A stretch of 36,072 bases of DNA, from contig SMOI01000315.1 of the NCBI GenBank assembly GCA_008000375.1, positions 1 through 36,072 on the forward strand, read 5' to 3'. The position numbers were made by a program, and so were the translations under genes. The notes below the pieces were generated by a model. It was not told the origin of the DNA. It saw only the letters and a program-made list of their open reading frames with translations, and did no database searches. Origin of the DNA: Poteriospumella lacustris. Taxonomy: Eukaryota > Sar > Chrysophyceae > Chromulinales > Dinobryaceae. Positions 18,659 through 28,300 of the stretch are shown here, one piece after another (positions within the stretch are counted from its first letter, which is position 1; every line of letters starts with the position of its first letter).

Positions 18659-20845
18659 ATGAAGGTCGAAGACGAAGCTGCCAGCGCCGCCCACAAAAAG
18701 GCAGCCACCAAAATCATGGGCTTCGCGCACTGCGTGGTATGTCCGCATCGTCCTCCGTCTATCGTGCCCACGGTCGCCGTCATCAATTGCATTCTTCCTG
18801 CAGCTGCTCGTGCTCTCCATTGACCTTGGCGGCCTCGCGTCGTCTCTCTGGCAAACCTGTAAGTTCTCTTCGCCGTGCAGATGCGGCCCCGATCACGGCG
18901 TGCTGACGCGTCGCTGTCTGTGTGTGTAGTTCTGCTGTGCGGTCTGAAGGCGGCCATGATCATGTTCCTCGTCATGTCTCTGGGGTCGTTCGTCCTTCTC
19001 CTGTGTCTGTCGGAGCTCGTTGGCATTGTGCCGTTTGCTGGTGGCAACTTTGGGTTCGTGCGGTGCGCGCTGGGTCCGTTCTGGGGCTTTCTGGCGGCGG
19101 CGATGGAGCTGCTGTACTACAACATGTACAACGCGCGCAACCTGCTGAAGGTCGCCATGCTGGTGCAGGCTGCGCACGCGTTCCCCCCGGCCTTGCAGCC
19201 GCTGTGGGCCTTCTTGGGCGCCGTGGTGGTGCTGCTGGTGAACCTGCGCGGCGGCCTGAGCTTCTGGGGCCCGATGATGGCGGCCGCGCTCTTCACCGTC
19301 GCCGTCCTGCTGCTCTTCTACGCGGGCGCCTACTCGCACCTGGACCTGAACGGCTACGGCTACGGCCACCGCTACGACGCGCAGTACCACAACGACGGCT
19401 TCCTCGGCGACGGCCGACGCTACGTGTCGCAGTCGTTCCGCGTGACGCTGTTCTACTTGGGCCTCGACACGCTGCCGCTCTGCAGCCTGCGCGTCCGCGA
19501 CGAGGCGCGCGTCATTCCGCGCGCGCTGATGACGAGCTTCGGCGTCATCTTCGCCATCGCCGTCTTGGCGACGCTCGGCGTGGCCCTCAGTCGCCCCGGC
19601 ATCCACCCGACGCTGGCGAGCGCCGAGTACGTGCTGCAGTTCGGCCTCGCCGACGCCGTGTCGATGGACCCGAAGCGCTACCCGCTGCTGCTGCTCCCGC
19701 CCACCATCGCCTCCTGCATCGGCTACCTCTACGCCTCGGGGAACCAGCTGGCGGCGATGGCGGAGTCCGGCCTGATGCCCAAGGGGCTGCGGCCGCGCCT
19801 CGGCGCAGACGCCGTCCCGGCGGTGGCCCTGGTCGTCAGCGCCGGCCTCCAGTTCCTCGTGTACCTCGTCCTGCACCTCGCCGCCCCGGGCGACGTCACC
19901 TTCCCGTTCAACGTGTGGTCGCTGGCCGCGCCGGGCCTCTTCGCGCTCATCTGCGCCGCCTTCGTCGCCTTCCGCTACAAGTTCGCGTCGATGCAGCGCA
20001 CGTTCGTCAGTCCGCTCGGCGTCCCCGGCGCCGTCTTCGGCGTCGCGCTGTGGGCGCACATCTTCGTCGCCAGCTCCGACTACCACTTCCAGACCGACAC
20101 GAAGGCCATCGCGGCCTTCTACGGCTTCATGACCGCCATGGTGGCCTACTACGTCGGCTTCGCGCAGTTCGTGCAGTTCTTCTCGCCGGAGGAGCAGCAG
20201 AAGTTCATGAAGGCGTATGTACTGAATGCCAACCAGCTGCGCAGGAGGCGCGGCGGCTACTACGGCTACATGGCGAACATGTGGCGCCGCACGGCCGCCG
20301 TCTCCGCCTTGTTCGGCTTCGGCACCAGCCGACGCACGAACGACCGCTCCACCGACGCCGCCAACGCCAACGCCGCCGCCGCGGCCAGCAAAGCCTCGAC
20401 CGCCGCCCCGCCGCAGCCGCTGCTGAGCCACAACAAAGTGTCCGCCGAGCCCTTCGCGGCCGCCAGCGCGAGGCTCTCCGCACGGCCGCCCGACCGAAAG
20501 GCGTCGCTGCGGGCGTCGCTGACGAACGGCTCTGTCGCGGTCGGCTGGTCGGGCCGGGCGCTGCTCGCCGAGCCCGACTCTCGCCGCGTGTTCCACCTGC
20601 TGAACCCCGCGGCGGCGCCCGTCGAGCAGGCGGCGGGCGACGAGGAGGGCACCGTGGCGGCCGAGGAGGAGGCGGGAGCGGCGCCGGGCGTGGCGCTGCT
20701 GGAGGAGTACCCCGAGCACTTTGAGCCGCTGCTCACCGCCGACGGCGCCGCTGAGGGCGCCGCTTCTGCCGCCGAGTTGGCTGCGATGGTCGCCGATGGT
20801 GGCTGCGCCTTCGACGAGGCGCTGCGCAGTGCCGAGGAGGTGTGA
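18659..20845 (+). CDS. APC-superfamily amino acid/amine permease, three exons
   Basis: Coding exons are 18659-18736, 18804-18858 and 18930-20845. Introns of 67 and 71 nt have donors GTATGT and GTAAGT and pyrimidine-rich acceptors. The product is about 682 residues from the ATG at 18659. About the first 450 residues form an integral membrane protein with roughly eleven or twelve hydrophobic segments. Transporter features include the helix-1 Gly pair region (SIDLGGLASSLWQ), ELVGIVPFAGGNFGFVRCALGPFWGF (the APC helix-3 hallmark) and SGNQLAAMAESGLMPKGL (the APC loop before helix 9). The cytosolic tail of about 220 residues is Ala/Ser-rich and ends in acidic clusters. EYPEHFEPLL within it resembles an acidic dileucine sorting signal. 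The substrate cannot be read from sequence. The first two exons encode part of helix 1, which the long third-exon frame lacks. Confidence 0.88.
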
Positions 20846-21104
20846 GCCGCCCCGGGGCACCGCCCCGCCCCGCCCCGTCCGTTCCGTCGTCCGTCGCCAT
20901 CTGACGCCCCTGTCGCCCGCTGTCGTCGCTCCACACGACACACGACACACGACTCGTGTCTCTGTCTGTCGCGCTGCCACGCGCCAATCGTTGCCAACCC
21001 CCCGCCCTTTATCACTGGGTCGCAGTCCCCGCGGCGCAGTCGCCGCCTGTGTCATCGCTGATCCCCCATCGCCCATTGTTTCCGTCGTCGTTCCCAGCCC
21101 ACCG

Positions 21105-21660
21105 CACCGGTGTGCCCCGTCTGTGTCCCAACGCTGTGTCCCGTCTGTGTCCCATGGCTGTGTCCCCATCTGTGTGTCCCATCGCTGTGTCCCCGTCTGT
21201 GTCTCATCGCTGTGTCCCGTCTGTGACTCATCGCTGTGTCCCGTCTGTGTCCCATCGCTGTGTCACCGTCTGTGTGTCCCATCGCTGTGTCCCCATCTGT
21301 GTGTCCCATCGCTGTGTCCCCGTCTGTGTCCCGTCTGTGTCCCATCGCTGTGTCCCCATCTGTGTGTCCCATCGCTGTGTCCCCATCTGTGTGTCCCATC
21401 GCTGTGTCACCGTCTGTGTGTCCCATCGCTGTGTCCCCATCTGTGTGTCCCATCGCTGTGTCACGTCTGTGTCCCATCGCTGTGTCCCACCGCTGTGTCC
21501 TCGTCTGTGTCCCCATCGCTGTGTCCCCGTCTGTGTCCCATCGCTGTGTCCCGTCTGTGTCCCATCGCTGTGTCACGTATGTGTCTCGTCTGTTTCCCTG
21601 TCTCTGTCTCGTCTCCGTCTCTGTCTCGTCTCCGTCTGTGTCTCGTCTCCGTCTCTGTTT
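21105..21660 (+). repeat. TGTGTCCC minisatellite 3' of the transporter gene
   Basis: More than twenty units mix GTCTGTGTGTCCCATCGCTG-like and GTCTGTGTCCCATCGCTG-like forms, then a TCTCGTCTC run near the end. It starts about 260 bases after the transporter stop codon, and less regular TGTCTC sequence begins near 20930. The core CATCGCTGTG occurs many times. The GT-rich strand is the transporter's coding strand. Open frames of up to about 265 codons on both strands (Val-Ser-His-Arg-Cys repeats, Thr-Asp-Gly-Asp repeats) are products of the repeat, not genes. Bases 21661-21934 hold no gene I can see. Confidence 0.9.
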
Positions 21661-21934
21661 CGCTCTCGTCGTCCACCGCGGCATCGGCCCTCTGCACGTT
21701 GCCGTGACCATCGTCCTCCACCGACTGTAACACCGGCTCGCGGTCCGATTTAACGGTAAACCTCGACCGCGCCGCGCCCCACCGACCCTGTCCTCACACA
21801 CAGCGCCTCCCTCTCTCTCTCTAGCACACAAACAAACACCTACGCCTCTCGCCCACGGTTAATGGTCGTTACGTCCGAAGGGCCACCGTCTGTGTTCTAC
21901 TCGCGGTCGATGCGCAGCGGTGGCTGGCGGCGCA

Positions 21935-22609
21935 CTACCCCGCGCGATAGTTGGCATTGGCGAGCTGCTGCAGCAGCCGAAATCGGCGGGGGCCCTCGAA
22001 GCCAGCGCAGTCGTAGCCCGGCTCGACGACGACCATCGCCTGCAGGCAGTGGCCCCAACTCGTCGCGGCCCAGCTCACGAACACCTGCGGCGCCTCCGCT
22101 CCATTGTCGCTGCGCAGGTGCGTGGTCAGGTATTGTGCATAGGCGACGATGCTGCTGATGGCCGCTGGCGACAGGTCGTCGACGGTCAGTGCGTAGTGGC
22201 GCGTGTCGTGCAGCACGCTCTCGACGAAGCTGCAGAAGGCCTCGTGAGGGTCAGTCGCTGCGTTGGTAACTGAGGCATCTGTCTTGAAGCGGGGCATCTT
22301 ATTCATAAGCCATTGAAGCCAGCGCGTGACTCGAAGGCCGTTTTCTGAGCTTTTATGGACGAACACAGTGTCGAACGTGTCGGCCGGGGCAAGGTCGGCG
22401 CTGCGTTTGACAATGTACAAATAGAACGATACCTTCGCTGACTTCAGGAGTAGGTACTGTCGGTTGAAAACAGGTCGTCCGAATGGTTGAATTGCTCGCC
22501 AGTGAATCTCGTGTCTGGTGATTCGTATTCTGGACGCGAGCTGCTCCTTCCGGTACTCGCCGTACGCTCGAATGGCGTCCAGACCAAAACCTGAATCAAA
22601 CGTGGCCAT
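21935..22609 (-). CDS. Uncharacterised 224-residue protein
   Basis: A single-exon frame starts at an ATG in a strong context (AACCATGG) at 22609, with 36 further open codons upstream that look non-coding. The product is compact and mixed alpha/beta in character, without low-complexity tracts, unlike most neighbours. It has no signal peptide or membrane segment. Notable stretches are MATFDSGFGLDAIRAYGEY, WLQWLMNKMPRFKT, SFVESVLHDTRHYAL and VSWAATSWGHCLQAMVVVEPGYDC. I recognise no family. Codon usage is less GC-extreme than in its neighbours, as in the DUF285 gene next door. It converges with the transporter gene across the minisatellite. Confidence 0.7.
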   Translation of the reverse strand: MATFDSGFGLDAIRAYGEYRKEQLASRIRITRHEIHWRAIQPFGRPVFNRQYLLLKSAKVSFYLYIVKRSADLAPADTFDTVFVHKSSENGLRVTRWLQWLMNKMPRFKTDASVTNAATDPHEAFCSFVESVLHDTRHYALTVDDLSPAAISSIVAYAQYLTTHLRSDNGAEAPQVFVSWAATSWGHCLQAMVVVEPGYDCAGFEGPRRFRLLQQLANANYRAG

Positions 22610-22756
22610 GGTTAAGCTACGACACCGATCATGCGGCGATCCATTGCAGTGTGATCGACCTGTCTCAAAAAATGAAAACTGATCGCAGCTCTGCCGGCTC
22701 TGCCTCTCCCACCGCATCAGGCATCGTCGTCGTCATCGTCATCAGTACAACCACAA

Positions 22757-22865
22757 CCCACCCGCCCAGAAGAACCCACACACCCAGCCCAGAAGAACCC
22801 ACACACCCCAGCCCAGAAGAACCCACACCGCCCCAGCCCAGAAGAACCCACACCGCCCCAGCCCA
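22757..22865 (-). repeat. CAGCCCAGAAGAACCCACAC tandem repeat
   Basis: About five copies of a 20-26 base unit (CAGCCCAGAAGAACCCACAC plus a variable CACC or CGCC spacer), ending in a degenerate copy. On the minus strand, the coding strand of the DUF285 gene further right, it reads GTGTGGGTTCTTCTGGGCTG, which again puts the GT-rich strand in the sense of a gene lying 5' of it. Both strands are open by virtue of the repeat. Confidence 0.85.
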
Positions 22866-23432
22866 AAGGGCGTTTCGCGCTGGGCAGGTGGTGCCACGCG
22901 AGAAGGACGTCGATGCCAGCCGGTGCATGCCGTGGCACCCCTGCCGCACGACGCGGCTTCTCGCGCACTGTTTGGTTGCACGCGGTGATGGTATCTCCAA
23001 AACGGAGAGGTGGTGAGCGCATTTCTAGTTGCAACGGGATTACAAGGCGACTCAGCTGAGCGGAGGCATTGCCATGGTGGAGCGGTGCGCACGCCCTGTC
23101 CGCAGGGCTGATTCTTTTGATAATAGACCACGATCGCCCAGTCAAGACGTTAAGGACGATAAAGGACAGTTAAGGGGTGCGTTGTCTTGGAGAAACACCG
23201 AGGCGGGAGGGTCGAGGATCCCGCCTCGGAGAGGTGGTGCGCACGGACGGACGGACGGCGAGCGGTGGCGTAGCGCCAGCTGCGTGAAGGCGGTTCATCT
23301 GACGACGGACGGTGAGGTAGAAGTTCTGATTACTAAGGGCTCTGCTGCACGCAGGACACTCCGAACACACAGCGCGTGTGTCCGTCAACAAATGATACGG
23401 GGACAACCGCCGCGCATAGCCTACACGATGCG
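22866..23432. other. Intergenic stretch without a gene
   Basis: This is the sequence 3' of the DUF285 gene. A plus-strand open frame crosses it into the antisense of the DUF285 repeats and is not credible. There is a short GGAC repeat at 23242-23261 (GGACGGACGGACGG). Nothing else was recognised. Confidence 0.55.
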
Positions 23433-24251
23433 CTATCGCTCCTCGGTCGAGGTGCCAGCTGTGGTCGCAGCTGGCGCAGTCGCAGTGGCCGCCGCAGACG
23501 CAGCGCTATCCACCGGCCGGTCCGGCGACTCCTCAGCCAACGCCACAAGGTCGATGGTCTTCTCAGTCTCGTGCTCGGCACAAACACCCGGCGAACCGGC
23601 CGCATGGCCTGTCGCACTGGCAGCCGTGTCAGATTCCCCCACCGCCGCAGCACCGGGGCCAGCATCACCGTCGATGGCACCCAGGCTCTCCGTCGACGCA
23701 AGAGACGGCTTCATTTTGACGAACTTCGAAAGAGACTCGTCGCGAGAACCCACCGAAGCTGACCAACTGCCCAGCGGCTGGTTGAACGCCTCCGCCTCCT
23801 TAACCATATTTGTCATGTTCGTCACCTGCGACACGTCCCAACGGTCCAGCGGCTGGTTGAACGACGAGGCCCCACTGAACATACTGGACGTGTTTGCGAC
23901 TCGAGACACATCCCAACAGTTGAGCGGCTGGTTGAACGATGAGGCGTCACAGAACATACTGCACATGTCTGTGACCTGAGACACATTCCAACGGTCCAGC
24001 GGCTGATTGAACGAGGAGGCTCCCATAAACATTGACGCCATGTTGGTGACTCGAGACACATCCCATCCACTTATGTCGTCATTGAAAGAGAATCTTTCTT
24101 CGAACAGCCATGCCATGTTTGTGACCTGTGATACATCCCACGAAGAGATGGGGCCATAGCAATCCAGTGCAGCGTCTCGATTGGTACACCAAAGACGTAC
24201 TGCCTCACGAAGTGTTCTATTATCGAACAATCCGTCGTTGAAAGAAGCCAT
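23433..24251 (-). CDS. DUF285/BspA-type repeat protein without signal peptide
   Basis: A single-exon gene of 272 residues. After a 37-residue head (MASFNDGLFDNRTLREAVRLW) come five tandem 25-residue repeats at 38-62, 63-87, 88-112, 113-137 and 138-162. Their consensus is W-D-V-S-x-V-T-N-M-x2-M-F-x2-A-x-S-F-N-Q-P-L, the DUF285 (PF03382) leucine-rich-like repeat. The last repeat is degenerate. The C-terminal 110 residues are Ala/Thr/Ser-rich and probably disordered. DUF285 proteins are expanded in Mycoplasma, Listeria and several protist groups, often at the surface. This one lacks a signal peptide or anchor, so a cytosolic place is inferred. Its upstream region carries the tRNA-derived repeats. 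Confidence 0.9.
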   Translation of the reverse strand: MASFNDGLFDNRTLREAVRLWCTNRDAALDCYGPISSWDVSQVTNMAWLFEERFSFNDDISGWDVSRVTNMASMFMGASSFNQPLDRWNVSQVTDMCSMFCDASSFNQPLNCWDVSRVANTSSMFSGASSFNQPLDRWDVSQVTNMTNMVKEAEAFNQPLGSWSASVGSRDESLSKFVKMKPSLASTESLGAIDGDAGPGAAAVGESDTAASATGHAAGSPGVCAEHETEKTIDLVALAEESPDRPVDSAASAAATATAPAATTAGTSTEER

Positions 24252-24321
24252 CGTGAACGATTTGAATTCGTGTAATGAAAAGCGGGGGGCAAGTGGACAA
24301 AAGATTCAGTGTCTGACTGAC

Positions 24322-24470
24322 AAAAGGTAAAAAGATCCGACAGAAGAAGCCCAAAGCAGAGGTACCAAAAGGTAAAACGATCTGACAGAAGTGGGGTTCG
24401 AACCCACATCGCCACAGCTCTCACCAGCCCAAAGGTAAAAAGATCTGACAGAAGTGGGGTTCGAACCCAC
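24322..24470 (-). repeat. Tandem copies of the tRNA-Leu 3' end (T-arm, acceptor, trailer)
   Basis: Two copies of the tRNA-Leu 3' end lie directly downstream of the complete tRNA, at 24383-24407 and 24446-24470, spaced 63-64 bases from each other and from the gene. Each has an intact T-arm with B-box (GGGTTCGAACCCC), the 3' acceptor strand TTCTGTCA and the trailer GATC[T/G]TTTTACC with its T-run. A third remnant near 24322-24346 keeps only trailer and acceptor. None has a D-arm or anticodon, so none can make a tRNA. The unit also includes unrelated sequence (CTGGTGAGC...) between copies. The array sits 70-260 bases upstream of the DUF285 start codon. Confidence 0.9.
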
Positions 24471-24509
24471 ATCGCCCCGACGCTCACCAGCCCAAAAGGT
24501 AAAAAGATC

Positions 24510-24589
24510 TGACAGAAGTGGGGTTCGAACCCACGCCCTTTCGGACTGCGGCCTTAACACAGCGCCTTGGACCACTCGGCCATTCTGCC
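24510..24589 (-). tRNA. tRNA-Leu (AAG anticodon)
   Basis: An 80-base cloverleaf with no intron. The acceptor GGCAGAA pairs with TTCTGTC (one G-T), followed by discriminator A. The D-stem is GCC/GGC. The anticodon stem CTGTG/CGCAG holds loop TTAAGGC, so the anticodon is AAG (inosine-modified, reading CUU/CUC). The variable arm TCCGAAAGGGC is long, as in class II leucine tRNAs, and the T-arm is GTGGG TTCGAAC CCCAC. A run of five T lies just downstream on the tRNA strand as a Pol III stop. No CCA is encoded, as expected for a nuclear gene. Confidence 0.95.
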
Positions 24590-24870
24590 ACTCTGGCGTT
24601 GATGTTCAAGTGGTGAATATAAAGCCAGTGGGTGGTGCTCAGAGGAAACGCTTCGGCGTTGAGAGCGACCTCGAGGCGAGAGACCGACGACGTGGACCTT
24701 GAAGACCTTGTTCTAGACTTGAGAGCCCCATAGTAGCCACAAGAATTGAAGCTCTCTTTATGTCTGGTGTTCTCTGAGAGCCCTGCATTGCAGACGTTGT
24801 AGAATTTATCCGTTTCGACGCTTCTTTTAATTTTTCTTTTTCACCGCCTTGTGACGCCGCTTTGCTAAAA

Positions 24871-25391
24871 ATGGGCAATGGCAACGTGACTCTGCGAACC
24901 CACGCACACCAAGTGATCGATGTGCAGCCCGACGGTCCGGCGTCGAAGTGCGGTCTGAGAAACCTCGACGACTTTATCATTCGCTTGGACGGGCGGCTGT
25001 TGATGGACCTGTCGCCGGAAGAAATGCAGAAGATGGTCGTGGTATGTCGCCTCTCGCAACGCCGCCGTGCGCTTTACCCTCTGACACTCGCTGCTCTCTT
25101 TGCGCTCAGGACCTGGAGAACGTGGACGCGGACGTGGAGGTCTACAGCACTGCCGACCAGAAGTTGCGCACCGTCACCATTCGCCCGACACGCAAATGGG
25201 CGGGCAAAGGCCTGCTCGGCGTGTCGCTACGGCTCTCGCAGTTCGACGGCTATCAGCACGTGAAGGACATCGCCTTCGCGGAGCGCCGCTCGTCCGCCAG
25301 CGCCGAGAACGAGAGCGAGAACTCGCCCGTCAAGTTCCGCGACCACACCTTCCAGCACCAGAACCCCATGGCCGAGCGCTACTCGTACTAG
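24871..25391 (+). CDS. Single-PDZ GRASP-like protein, two exons
   Basis: Exons are 24871-25041 and 25110-25391, with a 68-nt GTATGT...CTCAG intron in phase 0; the product is 150 residues. Residues 9 to about 105 match one PDZ unit of Golgi reassembly stacking proteins (GRASP55/65). The block RKWAGKGLLGVSLRLSQFDG (86-104) is very close to the animal GRASP signature with its Trp, GLLGVS and FDG. Animal GRASPs have two such PDZ units and a long Ser/Pro tail; this protein has one PDZ and a 40-residue tail. The N-terminus MGNGN has Gly at position 2, so myristoylation and membrane tethering, as in GRASPs, are plausible. A Golgi or unconventional secretion role is family inference. It is divergent from the tRNA gene. 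Confidence 0.85.
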
Positions 25392-26131
25392 CGCCCGCGC
25401 CGTCCAGCTGCTCTCAGGGCCAGTGCCCGGTTTTGTTTCGTCTCTTTTCTGCGCCGCTCGCCGCCTTCCGCCCATATTACGCGGTCGCGTCGTCGCTTTA
25501 ACGGTCCCGTGCGTCTCCGTATCTCAGTCCTGGCCATCCGTTGTTCAGTCTCTGGCTCCTGCGGCCTCGTCCCTGTTGCTCTGCGCCCTCTACGGCGCTG
25601 GCAACACGCTCCCCACCACTTCTCGTCGGCCGCCGCGCCGCGCCCTTTCAACGTTGCCGTTTTCCCGCGTCGTCTCGCCGCGACGAAGACGCCTGTCCCT
25701 GTCCCTGTCGTTCCCTTGTGTCGTCGTCTGTTCTTGCTTTACCTCGCCTTGCGCTGCGCCGCTGCGACGGCGTCGTTCGCACGCGGAGGCCGCCGGAGTC
25801 GTCGGCGCCGCGTCCGTCGCCCCGCCGCGCGGCGCTGTAACGTTTTATTGACCATCGCTGACCCCACTGCGCTCTGCAGGCACCGAGGCGCTCTGCAGGG
25901 ACCGAGGCGCTCTGCAGGGACCGAGGCGCTCTGCAGGGACCGAGGCGCTAGACGCGGCGCGTCGCCGAACAGCGACGAGCGCCGGTCGCATCGGAGTCAG
26001 TACAAAACAATTCACGAAAAGCGGTCTTTTACATAGGCGTCACGGACAGATTCGTACTGTACATGACGACGACGACAGTGCGGCGGTGGGAGCGACGCGG
26101 CGGTCGCTGACGCGGGACCCTGCGAAGCGGC
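25392..26131. other. Pyrimidine-rich 3' flank of the GRASP-like gene and upstream region of NAPRT
   Basis: From 25400 to 25780 the plus strand is strongly C/T-rich with TGTCCCTGTCC-like motifs, similar in spirit to the TGTGTC arrays but not tandem. No gene is supported; open frames of 90-175 codons here lack any domain. A 19-base repeat lies at 25872-25947. Confidence 0.6.
25872..25947. repeat. Four 19-base repeats CTCTGCAGGGACCGAGGCG
   Basis: Four head-to-tail copies, the first with one substitution, lie about 255 bases upstream of the NAPRT start codon, so in its promoter or 5' UTR. Each contains a PstI-like CTGCAG palindrome. No function can be assigned. Confidence 0.92.
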
Positions 26132-26200
26132 ATGCGGCATGCTGCGATGGCTCTGCACAATCGAACAGACCGTGTCGGCGCGCTGCCTCCCTCTAAGACG

Positions 26201-28049
26201 ATGGACGCACCGCACGCGACCGCGCAGCCGACGAACGCGCTGGTGACGCCGCTGCTGACGGACATGTACCAGCTGTCGATGGCCTTCGCCTACTGGCGCA
26301 ACGAGAAGGAGAACGACCACGCCGTCTTCGAGCTCTTCTTCCGCAAGAACCCCTTCAAGGGCGAGTACACCGTCTTCGCCGGCCTCGACGAGGTGCTGCG
26401 CTTCGTCGCCAGTTTCAGGTGCGTCCCCGTCGCCTGCGTCGCCCCGAATCGCCCTCGTCGCCGTTCGCTCTGACCGACGTCGTCGCAGGTTCTCCGACTC
26501 AGACATCGCCTATCTGCAGACGCTGCTGCCGCACGCGCTGCACGCGCGCAAAGAGACGGCGACGGGGCCGCAGAGCTTCTTCGACTGGCTGCGGCGGCTG
26601 TCGACGCGCGACGTGCGCGTCTACGCCGTCGAGCACGGCGCCGTCGTCTTTCCGCGCATCCCGCTGCTGCGCATCGAGGGCCCGCTGGCCGTGACGCAGC
26701 TGCTGGAGACGGGGCTGCTGAACCTCGTCAACTACCCGTCGCTCGTCGCGACGAACGCCGCGCGCATGCGCTGCGCCGTCGGCCCCGACAAGGTGCTGCT
26801 CGAGTTCGGCCTGCGCCGCGCGCAGGGCCCCGACGGCGGCCTCTCCGCGTCGAAGTACGCGTTCGTGGGCGGCTTCGACGCGACGTCGAACGTCCTCGCG
26901 GGGAAGCTCTTCGACATCGCCGTGCGCGGGACGCACGCGCACGCGTTCGTCATGAGCTACGCCGGCCTCGGCGACCTGCACACGCCGCTGCTGGACAGCG
27001 CCGCGGGCGACGCCGTCGACTTCCTCGCGCGCTGCCTCTTCTACCGCGCGCGGCTGGGCTACGGCGACACGAACGAGGGCGAGCTGGCCGCCTTCGTCGC
27101 GTACGCGCAGGCGTTTCCGCGCGGCTTCCTCGCGCTGATCGACACGTACGACTCGCTGCAGTCGGGCGCGCGCAACTTTATCGTCGTCGCGCTGGCGCTC
27201 GTCGAGCTGGGCTACGCGCCGCTGGGCGTGCGCCTGGACAGCGGCGACCTCGCGTACATCTCGCGTCAGGTGCGCGCGCTCTTCCGCCGCGTCGACGCGG
27301 AGCTGCGCGACGTGCTCGGCGGCCGCGACGTCTTCGCGCGCTGCAGCATCGTCGCCTCCAACGACCTCGACGAGGAGGTGCTCCTGTCGCTGCAGACGCC
27401 GCGCCGCGGGTCGCTGGGCGCGGCGCCCGACGCGCCGAGCGACGCGCCGAGCGAGCCGCCGCTGCGGCCGCACGAGATCGACGTCTTCGGCGTCGGCACG
27501 AGCCTCGTCACCTGCCGCGGCGACCCGGCGCTCGGCTGCGTCTACAAACTCGTGGAGCTGGGCGGCGCGCCGCGCATCAAGGTGTCGCAGGACCTGGACA
27601 AGCTCGTGATCCCCTCGCGCAAACACGTGTACCGCCTCTTCGGCCGCGAGGGCTGGCCGCTCGTCGACGTGCTGCGCGTCGCGACGGAGCCGCCGCCCGT
27701 CGCCGGCGTCAAGCTGCTCGTGAAGCACCCGTTCCGCGAGAACGTCGAGGCCTACGTGATGCCCACGCGCGTCGAGGAGCTGCTGCGCCTCGTCTACGAC
27801 GGACCGGCGCTCGCGGCGGCCGCCGCCTCCGACGCCGACGGCGGCGCGGCGGCCGTCGCGCAGGCGCTCGCACCGCACTGCGACCTGCGCGAGGCGCGCG
27901 CGCGCTGCATGCGGCAGCTGTCGACGCTGCGCGAGGACCACGTGCGACCCGTGAACCCGACGCCGTACAAGGTCTCCGTGTCCGCCGACCTCTACGACGC
28001 CATCCGCGCGCTGCTGCGCCGCGAGAAGCGGGAGACCGTGCTCTGCTAG
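26201..28049 (+). CDS. NAPRT: Nicotinate phosphoribosyltransferase, two exons
   Basis: Exon 1 is 26201-26418 (an in-frame ATG at 26132 would add 23 residues) and exon 2 is 26489-28049. The 70-nt intron splits an Arg codon. The product is about 592 residues, slightly longer than the roughly 540 of animal NAPRT. It makes nicotinate mononucleotide from nicotinate and PRPP, the first step of the Preiss-Handler route to NAD. Family blocks appear in order: [90 protein letters not shown] (with the active-site His region), [22 protein letters not shown], and [22 protein letters not shown]. An acidic/proline insertion lies near residue 435. The C-terminus has extra Ala/Asp sequence before the final [12 protein letters not shown] block. 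Confidence 0.97.
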
Positions 28050-28300
28050 CGCTGCGCTGCCCACTGCCCCGCGCCTCTGTACTGCCCTAAGTATGCATCG
28101 CTGTGTGAATATGTGCCATCTGTGCACGCCGTGCGGCGCGTTGTGCGCGGCGGGGCACTTGGTCTGCTCGTAGGCTGTCGTGACGGCTGCTGGCTACTCG
28201 GACGGCTTTGTGCGTTGACGCGAAGGCTTTGGCAGTGCACAGAGAGAGTCCGCTTCCTTCGCCAAACACAGCGACAGCCCACCCACTGACCCGGACGGTC

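Noticed and set aside
18893-21169. Minus-strand 758-codon frame
   Set aside because: Antisense to the transporter; Arg/His/Gly-rich and without domains.
20956-21831. Open frames of 160-265 codons on both strands encoding short peptide repeats
   Set aside because: They come from the minisatellite, open in several frames at once, with no start context or domain.
26499-28127. Minus-strand 542-codon frame
   Set aside because: Antisense to NAPRT, which is an unambiguous enzyme.
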